Assembly (NCBI GenBank): GCA_021732895.1
Contig: JAKFWE010000374.1
Coordinates: 1-10,828 of the forward strand
Direction: 5' to 3'
Length of the DNA: 10,828 nucleotides
DNA from: Allobosea sp.
Lineage (GTDB): Bacteria > Pseudomonadota > Alphaproteobacteria > Rhizobiales > Beijerinckiaceae
Shown here: one piece after another, positions 1 to 5,873 of the stretch
Layout: every line of letters starts with the position of its first letter
Numbering within the stretch: the first letter of the stretch is position 1
The notes under the pieces: model-generated
What the model was told of the DNA's origin: nothing
Seen by the model: only the letters and a program-made list of their open reading frames with translations
Databases searched by the model: none
Translations under genes and position numbers: made by a program

Positions 1-16
1 GGCAGTGGATCAGCAT
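1..16 (-). CDS. Start of a leftward gene, probably MJ0042-type zinc-ribbon protein (partial)
   Basis: Only the first five codons lie in the window: the complement of 16-14 is ATG and the reading is M-L-I-H-C. The MJ0042/zinc-ribbon family in Rhizobiales typically begins M-L-I-x-C-P-x-C, the first cysteine pair of a zinc ribbon, and a gene of this kind is commonly found divergent from ftsE in this order. An AGGAG sits upstream (about 16 bases before the ATG), which is rather far for a ribosome site. The identification rests on five residues plus remembered gene order, so it is a tentative call; the sequence left of the window would settle it. Confidence 0.4.
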
Positions 17-109
17 GACGGGGCGGGCGGGGCTCCTGACGTCGGCGCAAGGTTCAGTCAAGCCTGCATTGAGGCGATGGCGCCTCGCGCCTATTGGCGC
101 GATTCATGG

Positions 110-124
110 TTAACGCTTCGTGAA
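110..124. promoter_or_regulatory. CtrA-like binding site upstream of ftsE
   Basis: The sequence TTAACGCTTCGTGAA matches the alphaproteobacterial CtrA full site TTAA-N7-TTAA at seven of eight fixed bases. A GANTC motif (the CcrM methylation target) lies just before it at 101-105 and another at 200-204. CtrA and GANTC methylation couple cell-division genes to the cell cycle in this class. The site lies between ftsE and the divergent leftward gene, so it could act on either. This is a motif match only. Confidence 0.4.
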
Positions 125-214
125 GAACCTGTGGCCATGCTGTCGCCCGGATGGAGCGGCGCTGCGCGCGGCCGGCGTTGCGGTGTAGGATCGCGTCGGG
201 ATTCGCAGACGGTT

Positions 215-249
215 CGTCGCAAGGGCGACGCCAGGAAAGGACCTGGCGT
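215..249 (+). promoter_or_regulatory. Two overlapping hairpins in the ftsE leader
   Basis: A perfect 8-bp stem, ACGCCAGG (228-235) with CCTGGCGT (242-249), encloses a 6-base loop AAAGGA. A second perfect stem, CGTCGC (215-220) with GCGACG (225-230), encloses AAGG and shares bases 228-230 with the first, so the two cannot both form fully. The larger hairpin ends two bases before the ftsE ribosome site. The arrangement could affect ftsE translation, but chance pairing is easy in GC-rich DNA and no function is shown. Confidence 0.35.
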
Positions 250-251
250 GC

Positions 252-260
252 AGGAAGGGA
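252..260 (+). promoter_or_regulatory. Ribosome binding site that sets the TTG start of ftsE
   Basis: AGGAAGGGA lies six bases before the TTG at 267. No ATG or GTG in this frame lies at a suitable distance, and the protein begins M-V-R-F-E-N-V as FtsE proteins usually do, so the TTG start is well supported. Confidence 0.7.
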
Positions 261-266
261 GTTGGC

Positions 267-926
267 TTGGTTCGGTTCGAGAATGTCGGTCTGCGTTACG
301 GCATGGGCCCGGAGGTTCTGAAGGACATCAACTTCAGCATCGCGCCGCGTTCGTTCCAGTATCTGACCGGCCCCTCCGGCGCCGGCAAGACCACCCTGAT
401 CCGGCTGGTGCTGATGGCGCTCAAACCGACGCGCGGCCTGGTCAACCTGTTCGGGCAGGACGTATCGCGTCTCGACGCCGCGACGCTGACGGCGTTTCGG
501 CGGCGCATGGGCGTGGTCTTCCAGGATTTCCGACTGCTCGACCATCTCACCGTTTACGAGAACGTTTCGCTGCCGCTGCGCGTGCTCGGCAAGGAGGAGG
601 CGAGCTACCGCGCCGAGGTCGTCGAACTGCTGCGCTGGGTCGGCCTCGGCGAGCGCATGCACGCCGCCCCGCCGGTGCTGTCCGGAGGCGAGAAGCAGCG
701 CGCCGCGATCGCGCGCGCGCTGATCTCGCGGCCGGAGCTGCTGCTCGCCGACGAGCCGACCGGCAATGTCGATCCCGGTCTCGGCAGGCGCCTGCTGCGG
801 CTGTTCATGGAATTGCAGTCGCTGGGAACGGCGGTGGTGATCGCGACGCATGATCTGGCGCTGATGGAGCTCTACGACGCGCCGCGGCTGGTGCTGGTCG
901 AAGGCCGGTTGCATGTCGACGCCTGA
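267..926 (+). CDS. ftsE: Cell division ATP-binding protein FtsE
   Basis: FtsE is the cytoplasmic ATPase of the FtsEX complex, an ABC-type assembly that works at the division septum. It uses ATP to switch on peptidoglycan hydrolases through FtsX and EnvC-like activators rather than to move a solute. The 219-residue protein is full length for the family. It has Walker A GPSGAGKT (35-42), a Q-loop glutamine at 86 (VFQD), the signature LSGGEKQ (138-144), Walker B LLLADEP (158-164) and the H-loop histidine at 195. Translation starts at TTG with a good ribosome site six bases upstream. The next gene, ftsX, begins inside it (14-bp overlap), so the two are almost certainly translationally coupled. 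The leader carries a CtrA-like site and a strong hairpin. Identification as FtsE rather than another ABC ATPase rests on the N-terminus, the length and the adjoining ftsX. Confidence 0.95.
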   Translation: MVRFENVGLRYGMGPEVLKDINFSIAPRSFQYLTGPSGAGKTTLIRLVLMALKPTRGLVNLFGQDVSRLDAATLTAFRRRMGVVFQDFRLLDHLTVYENVSLPLRVLGKEEASYRAEVVELLRWVGLGERMHAAPPVLSGGEKQRAAIARALISRPELLLADEPTGNVDPGLGRRLLRLFMELQSLGTAVVIATHDLALMELYDAPRLVLVEGRLHVDA

Positions 927-1875
927 GGCGGGCGCCGCCGCGCGCGAGGCCGATGAACCGGCGCTGCCGGCCAATCTGCGCCGCGACATGCCGCTCGTGC
1001 CGATCGATTCGGTGGCCGGGCGCGCGCTGGTCGCCGTCATCGCGATCCTGACCTTCCTGGCCGCGCTCAGCGCCGGGGCCGCCGTGCTGGCGGCGCGCGC
1101 CTCGGAGCAATGGCGCGGCGCGGTCGCCAATGAAATGACGATCCAGATCCGGCCGGATGCGCGGCGCGACATCGCCGCCGACGTCGAACGCGCCGTGGCG
1201 CTGGCCGAAGCCGTGCCCAGCATCGTATCGGCGCGCGCGGTGCCGAAGGCGGAATCCGACAGACTGCTGGAGCCCTGGCTCGGCGCGGGGCTCGATCTCG
1301 TCGAACTGCCGGTGCCGCGCCTGATCGTGCTGCGGCTGCGCCCGTCCATCGGCCCCGATCTCGCGGCCTTCAGCGCCGCTCTGCGCGGCGAACTGCCGAC
1401 GGCCAGCCTCGACGATCACCGGCTCTGGGTGAGGAGACTTTCGACCATGGCCAACACCATCATCCTGGCCGGCGTGGCGGTCGTTCTGCTGGTGCTGGGC
1501 GCCGCCGGGCTCGCGGTCGCCTTCGCGACGCGCGGCGCGATGGCCGGCAGCCGCGACAGCGTCGAGGTTCTGCATCTGGTCGGCGCCGACGACGCCTTCA
1601 TCGCGCATGAGTTCCAGAGCCGCTTCGTGCGGCTGGGCCTGCGGGGCGGCGCCGCCGGCGGTCTGGCGGCGATCCTCGCCATCGCCGGCCTGAGCCTGCT
1701 CGCGGCGCGCTGGGGCGCGGGGCCGGAAGCGGAGCAGTTGCAGGCGCTGTTCGGAGCATTCGAGATCGGCTGGACAGGTTATGGCGCGGTGATTCTGGTG
1801 GCGGCGGTCGTGGCGGCGATCGCGGGGCTCGTGTCGCGGCTGACGGTGAGGCTTTACCTGAGGGCTCTGACTTGA
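913..1875 (+). CDS. ftsX: Cell division permease-like protein FtsX
   Basis: FtsX is the inner-membrane partner of FtsE. Its large periplasmic loop contacts activators of cell-wall amidases during septation. The 320-residue protein has the expected layout: a cytoplasmic N-terminus of about 36 residues, a first membrane helix near 37-61, a periplasmic domain of about 120 residues (62-182), then helices near 183-205, 245-265 and 291-310. The cytoplasmic stretch VEVLHLVGADDAFI (217-230) matches the conserved coupling region of FtsX, which in E. coli reads much like IEVMKLVGA. The ATG at 913 lies within ftsE, giving a 14-bp overlap and implying fixed stoichiometry with FtsE. The sequence is more divergent than FtsE, as usual for this protein; membrane layout and position make the call secure. 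Confidence 0.93.
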   Translation: MSTPEAGAAAREADEPALPANLRRDMPLVPIDSVAGRALVAVIAILTFLAALSAGAAVLAARASEQWRGAVANEMTIQIRPDARRDIAADVERAVALAEAVPSIVSARAVPKAESDRLLEPWLGAGLDLVELPVPRLIVLRLRPSIGPDLAAFSAALRGELPTASLDDHRLWVRRLSTMANTIILAGVAVVLLVLGAAGLAVAFATRGAMAGSRDSVEVLHLVGADDAFIAHEFQSRFVRLGLRGGAAGGLAAILAIAGLSLLAARWGAGPEAEQLQALFGAFEIGWTGYGAVILVAAVVAAIAGLVSRLTVRLYLRALT

Positions 1876-1944
1876 GCATTGGGGCCGAACCGGGCGCCGA
1901 CGCGCCGTTGTTATGCCCGATTGCCGCGCTAGCCTGAAGACGAC

Positions 1945-2739
1945 ATGGCGATGACGGAAAGCTCCGATCGACGACTGGCGGACGTGGGACGGAATGCGTC
2001 GATGCGTCGCCAACGCATGCCGCGCCGGCCGCTGGCGCTGCGCGTCGCCGCCGTGGCTTCGCTGGCGCTGATCGGCGGGCTCGGCGTCGGCTATGCCGGC
2101 TTCGCGTCCCGGATCGCCCTGCGTGAGCCGGCCATCGTGCCGCGCACCGATGCGATCGTGGTGGTCACCGGCGGCTCGCAGCGCATCGGAGACGCCATCG
2201 GCCTGCTCGGAGCCGAGCGCGGCTCGCGCCTGCTGATCAGCGGCGTCAACGAGAAGACCGGACGCGAGGAGCTGGCCAAGCTCAATCCGGACTCGCGGCG
2301 GCTGATCGCCTGCTGCGTCGATCTCGATTACCGCGCCCGCAACACCATCGGCAACGCGATCGAGGCGCGGCGCTGGGTGCGCCAGAACGCGTTCGGTTCG
2401 GTGCTGCTGGTCACCTCCAACTATCACATGCCGCGCACGCTGGCCGAGTTCAGCCACGCCATGCCCGGCGTTCGCTTCGTGCCCCATCCGGTCGTCACCG
2501 ACCAGGTCGACGCCGGCGCTTGGTGGCGCGAATGGTCGGCGCTGAAGCTGCTCGCGCCGGAATACGTCAAATACCTCGCGGCGCGCGCGCGCGCGCTGCT
2601 GGAGGACGACCCGGAGACCTCGCGCCTGTCCGTCATCATCGGCGGCCGCAAGCCGGTCTCCCCCAAGCCGGCCGATCTGATCGGCCCGGAGAACGAGAAG
2701 CGCTCGCGGCTCGAGACCGGCGCCTCCGGCGGCGCTTGA
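1945..2739 (+). CDS. YdcF/SanA-like DUF218 domain protein, membrane anchored
   Basis: This 264-residue protein belongs to the DUF218 (YdcF/ElyC/SanA) family, whose members sit at the inner membrane and have been tied to envelope integrity and lipid-carrier or peptidoglycan metabolism; no reaction is established for most. A basic N-terminus is followed by one membrane helix (about 31-53). The DUF218 core starts with D69-A-I-V-V-V-T-G-G (69-77) and contains the typical RNT (131-133) followed by an E at 140, then LLVTSNYHMPR (154-164), the most recognisable motif of the family. It lies 69 bp after ftsX and 30 bp before the acyltransferase gene, consistent with one envelope operon. The first ATG (1945) has only a weak GAAGA upstream. 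ATG at 1951, or the methionine at residue 20, are possible starts. Confidence 0.85.
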   Translation: MAMTESSDRRLADVGRNASMRRQRMPRRPLALRVAAVASLALIGGLGVGYAGFASRIALREPAIVPRTDAIVVVTGGSQRIGDAIGLLGAERGSRLLISGVNEKTGREELAKLNPDSRRLIACCVDLDYRARNTIGNAIEARRWVRQNAFGSVLLVTSNYHMPRTLAEFSHAMPGVRFVPHPVVTDQVDAGAWWREWSALKLLAPEYVKYLAARARALLEDDPETSRLSVIIGGRKPVSPKPADLIGPENEKRSRLETGASGGA

Positions 2740-2769
2740 CGCCGGGGAGCCGCCGGGGTCTTTGCGCGC

Positions 2770-3540
2770 ATGCTCGTGCTGCGCTCGCTCGTCTTCAACA
2801 TCCTGTTCTACGTCAACCTGGCGCTCTGGCTCGTCTTCGCCGCGATGCCGGCGCTGCTGGCGCCGCCACGGCTCCTGCTCCGGGTCACCGCGGCATGGGC
2901 CCACAGCGCGCTGTGGCTGATGCGGGTGACGGTCGGCACGCGATACGAGATCACCGGCCGCGAGAACATTCCGCGCGGCGGCGTCATGATCGCGGCGAAG
3001 CATCAGTCGTTCTGGGAAACCTTCGTGCTGATGACCGTGTTCGACGACCCGGTCTTCATCCTGAAGCGCGAGCTCATGTGGATCCCGTTCTTCGGATGGT
3101 GCCTGCGCAAGCTCAGGATGATCCCGGTCGACCGGGGCGCCAAGTCGCGCGCGCTGATGGCCGTGATGCGCCGGGCCCGGGTCGAGCTCGGCCAGAACGG
3201 CCGCCAGCTGCTGATCTTTCCCGAGGGCACGCGCCGGCCGCCCGGCGCCCCGCCCGACTACAAGACAGGCGTGATGCATCTCTACCATGAACTCGGCGTG
3301 CCCTGCGTTCCGGTGGCGCTGAATTCCGGCCTCTACTGGCCGCGCCGGCGCTTCATGCGCCGCCCCGGCGTCATCCGCATGGAATTTCTGCCCGTCATTC
3401 CGCCGGGCCTCCCGAAAACCGAATTCCTCGAGCTCCTGCAGGAGCGCACCGAAGCCGCCAGCGACCGGCTGCTGCGGCAGGGGCGGGCCGAACTCGCGGC
3501 GCGCGGCCTGGAGGAGATCGGCGCGGCGCGCGACGGCTGA
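2770..3540 (+). CDS. plsC: 1-acyl-sn-glycerol-3-phosphate acyltransferase (PlsC family)
   Basis: Members of this family transfer a fatty acyl chain to lysophosphatidic acid, giving phosphatidic acid, the precursor of membrane phospholipids, at the inner face of the membrane. The 256-residue protein has a hydrophobic N-terminal segment (about 5-34), the acceptor motif KHQSFWE (77-83), which carries glutamate where the textbook HX4D has aspartate, the RMIPVDRG block (116-123), and FPEGTR (150-155), which binds the substrate phosphate. The segment VPVALNSGLYW (180-190) matches the third and fourth acyltransferase motifs. The glutamate is not unusual among alphaproteobacterial relatives as I recall them. 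It follows the DUF218 gene closely and probably shares its transcript. The ribosome site is weak. A role on another acyl acceptor, such as lyso-ornithine lipid, cannot be excluded. Confidence 0.88.
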   Translation: MLVLRSLVFNILFYVNLALWLVFAAMPALLAPPRLLLRVTAAWAHSALWLMRVTVGTRYEITGRENIPRGGVMIAAKHQSFWETFVLMTVFDDPVFILKRELMWIPFFGWCLRKLRMIPVDRGAKSRALMAVMRRARVELGQNGRQLLIFPEGTRRPPGAPPDYKTGVMHLYHELGVPCVPVALNSGLYWPRRRFMRRPGVIRMEFLPVIPPGLPKTEFLELLQERTEAASDRLLRQGRAELAARGLEEIGAARDG

Positions 3541-3549
3541 AAACGGAGC

Positions 3550-3555
3550 TTGACA
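3550..3555 (+). promoter_or_regulatory. -35 element of the SOS-controlled small gene
   Basis: TTGACA is a perfect housekeeping -35 hexamer, beginning ten bases after the plsC stop. At 16-18 bases spacing the -10 would fall within 3572-3579, which is pyrimidine-rich (TCTCTTTT) and not a good match to TATAAT. Loose -10 boxes are common in this class. The -10 region would coincide with the LexA box, the usual layout for repression. Confidence 0.55.
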
Positions 3556-3569
3556 CGACCATGAAAATC

Positions 3570-3584
3570 GTTCTCTTTTTGTTC
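3570..3584 (+). promoter_or_regulatory. LexA (SOS) box, alphaproteobacterial type
   Basis: The sequence GTTCTCTTTTTGTTC is an exact GTTC-N7-GTTC direct repeat, the LexA-binding motif established for Alphaproteobacteria such as Rhodobacter, Sinorhizobium and Caulobacter. It lies 15 bases after a TTGACA -35 and 20 bases before the ATG at 3604, overlapping the expected -10, so bound LexA would block transcription. The right half-site is also part of a perfect 17-bp palindrome (3577-3593). The exact repeat plus its position make this a strong prediction, though binding is untested. Confidence 0.8.
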
Positions 3585-3593
3585 CGAACAAAA
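3577..3593. repeat. Perfect 17-bp palindrome overlapping the SOS box
   Basis: TTTTGTTC (3577-3584) and GAACAAAA (3586-3593) are exact reverse complements around a single C. It contains the right GTTC of the LexA box and runs into the ribosome site AAAGGGA. It could be a second operator or simply stabilise LexA contact. Confidence 0.6.
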
Positions 3594-3603
3594 GGGAAAC
3601 GTC

Positions 3604-3993
3604 ATGGCCGCTCTCGCCATCCGCCTCGATGATCAGCCCTCCGCGGGACCGGCCCCGGCCGCGCGCGAAACGCCGCTGCGGAGCACGGCCGGGCTCTCCG
3701 GGCGCCGCTTCACCGCGTGGCGCGGCCGCTCGGGCCGACGCTATGTCGCGTCCGTCTTCGCGATCATGGACGATCACGCGCTCGGCTTCGCGGACGCGGT
3801 CCTGCTCGCCGTCGCGCCCGACCGGCGCATCCTGGCTGCGCGCGACAGCGGGCCGTTCGGCGTCGAATCGGCGCTGATGCGCTGGAGGCGCGCGGCGGCG
3901 GAGGCCGGGGCTGGCGAGATTCATGTCCATCTCCTCGCCGAGGACGGACCCAGCCGCCGCGCCGCGCTGCGCGACCTGACGCCCGAGGCGTGA
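3604..3993 (+). CDS. Small protein of unknown function under SOS (LexA) control
   Basis: I do not recognise a named family. The 129-residue product has no signal peptide or membrane helix and so is probably cytoplasmic. Its first 30 residues are low-complexity and rich in Ala and Pro. A compact core follows: FTAWRGRSGRRYVASVF (36-52), a basic and aromatic strand-like stretch; ADAVLLAVAPDRRILAA (63-79), which looks like two beta strands with a turn; then an Arg-rich helix (90-101) and the strand EIHVHLLAED (105-114). This alternation suggests a small alpha/beta fold. AGGGA lies six bases before the ATG, supporting the start. The gene has its own TTGACA and an exact LexA box, so it is probably induced by DNA damage, unlike the plsC gene before it. 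Possible roles include a damage checkpoint or repair accessory, by analogy with other LexA-controlled small proteins, but nothing in the sequence shows which. It ends 10 bp from the convergent ChaC-like gene. Confidence 0.75.
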   Translation: MAALAIRLDDQPSAGPAPAARETPLRSTAGLSGRRFTAWRGRSGRRYVASVFAIMDDHALGFADAVLLAVAPDRRILAARDSGPFGVESALMRWRRAAAEAGAGEIHVHLLAEDGPSRRAALRDLTPEA

Positions 3994-4003
3994 GGTTCGG
4001 GGG

Positions 4004-4552
4004 TCAGGGTCCGGTGGGAGCGAGCGCCGCCGCCAGCCGCGCCAGCACGGGATCGACGATCCCCAGCGCCAGCAGATGCTCATGGGTGCGCAGCACATAG
4101 TCCGGGTTCTCGCCCGAGCCGCCGCGCCCGTGGCGAACGAGTTCGAGCGCGCAATCGGGCGCGAGCCGGCCAGCATATTGCAGGTGCTTCCGGTCGGCGA
4201 CATAGACCAGCGCGGTGACGGCGCGGCCATCGACCAGACGCACCGGCAGCCATCGTTCGAGATAGACGGCCGTCGCCTGCTCGCGGGCGCGCAGATAGGC
4301 GATGGTCTCGTCGGCGTGGCCGGCCGCCACACGGAAGGCCACGCCGCGGCAGACGCCGCCGCGATCGAGCCCGAGCACCAGCCCCGGCCGTTCCGGCGTG
4401 CCGCGATGCACGTGCGAGAAGACGCAGAGCGCCCGGTGATAGCCATGCAGCCGGCCGCTCAGGCTTTCCTCGAATGGAAATCCCGGCCGCCAGATCAGCG
4501 AGCCGTAGCCGAACACCCAGAGATCGTCTTCATCGCGCTGCCGCCGCATCAT
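4004..4552 (-). CDS. ChaC-like gamma-glutamylcyclotransferase (glutathione-specific)
   Basis: ChaC-type enzymes cleave the gamma-glutamyl group of glutathione, giving 5-oxoproline and Cys-Gly in the cytoplasm. The 182-residue form starting at 4552 begins MMRRQRDEDD and then shows WVFGYGSLIW (12-21), the family's substrate-binding YGSL loop. It also has RPGLVLGLD (55-63), the likely catalytic glutamate in REQA (E91), and GENPDYV (147-153) near the C-terminus, all characteristic of ChaC. The open frame extends upstream to 4687, but those extra 45 codons (Ala/Arg-rich, no family match) overlap the divergent promoter region, so I chose the double ATG at 4552/4549, with GGGA upstream. It is convergent with the SOS-controlled gene and divergent from the DUF2125 gene. 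A neighbouring ChaC-DUF2125 pair is, as I recall, common in Rhizobiales. Confidence 0.88.
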   Translation of the reverse strand: MMRRQRDEDDLWVFGYGSLIWRPGFPFEESLSGRLHGYHRALCVFSHVHRGTPERPGLVLGLDRGGVCRGVAFRVAAGHADETIAYLRAREQATAVYLERWLPVRLVDGRAVTALVYVADRKHLQYAGRLAPDCALELVRHGRGGSGENPDYVLRTHEHLLALGIVDPVLARLAAALAPTGP

Positions 4553-4685
4553 CGTCCCATATTCTCGCCGCAGCCTGCTGCTTGTAATCCGGCCGGCGGT
4601 CGCCTTTGTCGCGGCCGCCGCGCTCTGGCGCGGCCCGCGCGGCGGAGCTAACAATCCGCCCGCCCTTCCGCAATGGATACCGCCC

Positions 4686-5738
4686 ATGACCGAACGAGCT
4701 TCCGCGCGCCGCCATGGCCGGTTCTGGCTCTATGCGCCGTTCGTGGCGCTCGGCCTCGCCGCCATCGCCTGGACCGGATTCTGGTTCACGGTGCGGAGCC
4801 GCGTCATCGAGGCAGTCGATGCGGCGCTGGCGCGCGAGGCCGGTCTCGGGCGCAGCTGGGTCTGCGCCGACCGTTCGGTCACCGGCTTCCCGTTTCGTGT
4901 CGAGCTGCGCTGCGCCTCGCTGGCGCTGACATCGGCGCGCTGGGGGGACGCCGCGAGGGCGCGCACGGGGCCGGCGCTCGCCGTCGGGCAGATCTACACG
5001 CCGGGGCTCGTCATCGCGCAGATCGCCGGTCCTCTCCAGGCCGATCTGCCGGACGGACGCAGGCTCGAGCTCGGCTGGAGCGGCTTCGAGGCCAGCCTGA
5101 CGCACAAGTCCGGCGATCCCGAACGGGTCGCCATCGTCATGACAGCGCCGAACGCGACGCTGGTCACGCCGGGCCAGGCCAGCGAAACCTGGCGCGCGAC
5201 CGCGCTGGAAGCGCATCTGCGCCGCAATCCGACGCGGCCTGCACCCGATCAGGCGGTGGATCTGGCGATCAGCCTGAAAGGCTCCGTCCTGCCGGCGCTG
5301 GACGCGCTTCTCGGCGTCGCCGAGCCGGGCGATGTCGATGTCCAGGCCACTGTGACGCAGACGGACGCCTTCCGGGTCGGTCTCAATCCCGACGCACTCG
5401 AAGCCTGGCGCGGCGCCGGAGGCCAGATCGACCTGACGCGGCTGGTCTCCGTCAAGGGGCAGGCGCGCGTCGAGGCCACGGGGCAGTTCCTGCTCGATCA
5501 GACGCACCGGGTCGCGGGCCAGGTGCAGGCCTCTCTCGCGGGCATCCGCCAGATCGCCGGAATTCCCGTCGGCGGGCTCGCTTCGGGCCTCGGTGCGCTG
5601 CTCGGGGGCCGTCTCGGCGCCCAGTTGCCGGGCGTCGCGCCGGGCCTGACGCCGCTGCCGCCGATCGTGCTGCGCGAGGGCCGGGTCTATCTCGGACCGA
5701 TCCGCCTGCCGCTGCAGCCGCTGCCGCCGCTCTATTGA
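4686..5738 (+). CDS. DUF2125 domain protein, membrane anchored
   Basis: The 350-residue product resembles the DUF2125 family, found mainly in Alphaproteobacteria and without a known biochemical role. A basic N-terminus and one membrane helix (about 13-36) are followed by a long, probably periplasmic, domain. Its start, SWVCADRSVTGFPFRVELRC (57-76), holds the most recognisable family block, with cysteines at 60 and 76 that could form a disulfide. The rest is a repetitive, beta-strand-like domain with many Ala, Gly and Leu, reminiscent of the AsmA-like beta-rich proteins, though this resemblance is only structural impression. The C-terminus is Pro/Leu-rich. The start at 4686 has a weak ribosome site, but it places the membrane anchor correctly. 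It is divergent from the ChaC-like gene, and its stop is followed by a REP-like hairpin. Confidence 0.8.
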   Translation: MTERASARRHGRFWLYAPFVALGLAAIAWTGFWFTVRSRVIEAVDAALAREAGLGRSWVCADRSVTGFPFRVELRCASLALTSARWGDAARARTGPALAVGQIYTPGLVIAQIAGPLQADLPDGRRLELGWSGFEASLTHKSGDPERVAIVMTAPNATLVTPGQASETWRATALEAHLRRNPTRPAPDQAVDLAISLKGSVLPALDALLGVAEPGDVDVQATVTQTDAFRVGLNPDALEAWRGAGGQIDLTRLVSVKGQARVEATGQFLLDQTHRVAGQVQASLAGIRQIAGIPVGGLASGLGALLGGRLGAQLPGVAPGLTPLPPIVLREGRVYLGPIRLPLQPLPPLY

Positions 5739-5749
5739 GCGTCGTCTTC

Positions 5750-5815
5750 GCGAGCGTGAGCGAAGCGATCCAGCGGCTCGCTCCAAGCCCTCCTGAACTG
5801 CTTCGCTGCGCTCGC
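5750..5815. repeat. REP-like imperfect palindrome between convergent genes
   Basis: Arm one, GCGAGCGTGAGCGAAGC with GATCCAG after it (5750-5773), pairs with arm two, CTGAACTGCTTCGCTGCGCTCGC (5793-5815), over about 20 of 24 positions with one bulge and a 19-base loop. The wording GCGAGCG-x-AGCGAAGCAATCCAG is, as I recall, a widely dispersed intergenic repeat motif in Alphaproteobacteria. The pair may end DUF2125 transcription as well. Genome-wide copy number cannot be seen here. Confidence 0.6.
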
Positions 5816-5824
5816 CAGCACAAG

Positions 5825-5846
5825 AAAAGGGGCGCTCGCGCGCCCC
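5825..5846 (-). terminator. Rho-independent terminator of rpoH
   Basis: Read leftward, GGGGCGC (5846-5840), a four-base loop and GCGCCCC (5835-5829) form a perfect 7-bp GC stem followed by TTTT (5828-5825). It lies 27 bp past the rpoH stop codon, the expected place and orientation. Confidence 0.75.
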
Positions 5847-5873
5847 CTCCATCGTCGAGCGGGAGCAGGCCGT

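Noticed and set aside
5..853. A 282-codon plus-strand frame overlapping the ftsE leader and gene.
   Set aside because: It is a second frame of ftsE, with an Arg/Ala-rich product and no motif.
805..4446. A 1213-codon open frame on the minus strand opposite ftsX, the DUF218 gene, plsC and the small SOS gene.
   Set aside because: It lies antisense to four well-supported genes and part of the ChaC gene region, its product is low-complexity Arg/Ala/Gln/His-rich, and no family motif is seen. Long antisense frames are expected with strong GC codon bias.
4617..4634. Perfect 7-bp GC hairpin GCCGCGC-TCTG-GCGCGGC between the ChaC-like and DUF2125 genes.
   Set aside because: No U-run on either side and it lies between divergent genes, so it is not a terminator; such stems are frequent by chance at this GC content.
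4553..4687. A 45-codon upstream extension of the ChaC-like gene.
   Set aside because: It crosses the divergent promoter region and overlaps the DUF2125 start by two bases; the ChaC core begins just after the double ATG at 4552.
4530..5852. A 440-codon minus-strand frame opposite DUF2125.
   Set aside because: Arg/Ala/Gln-rich product without motifs, antisense to a gene with a family match and a membrane anchor.
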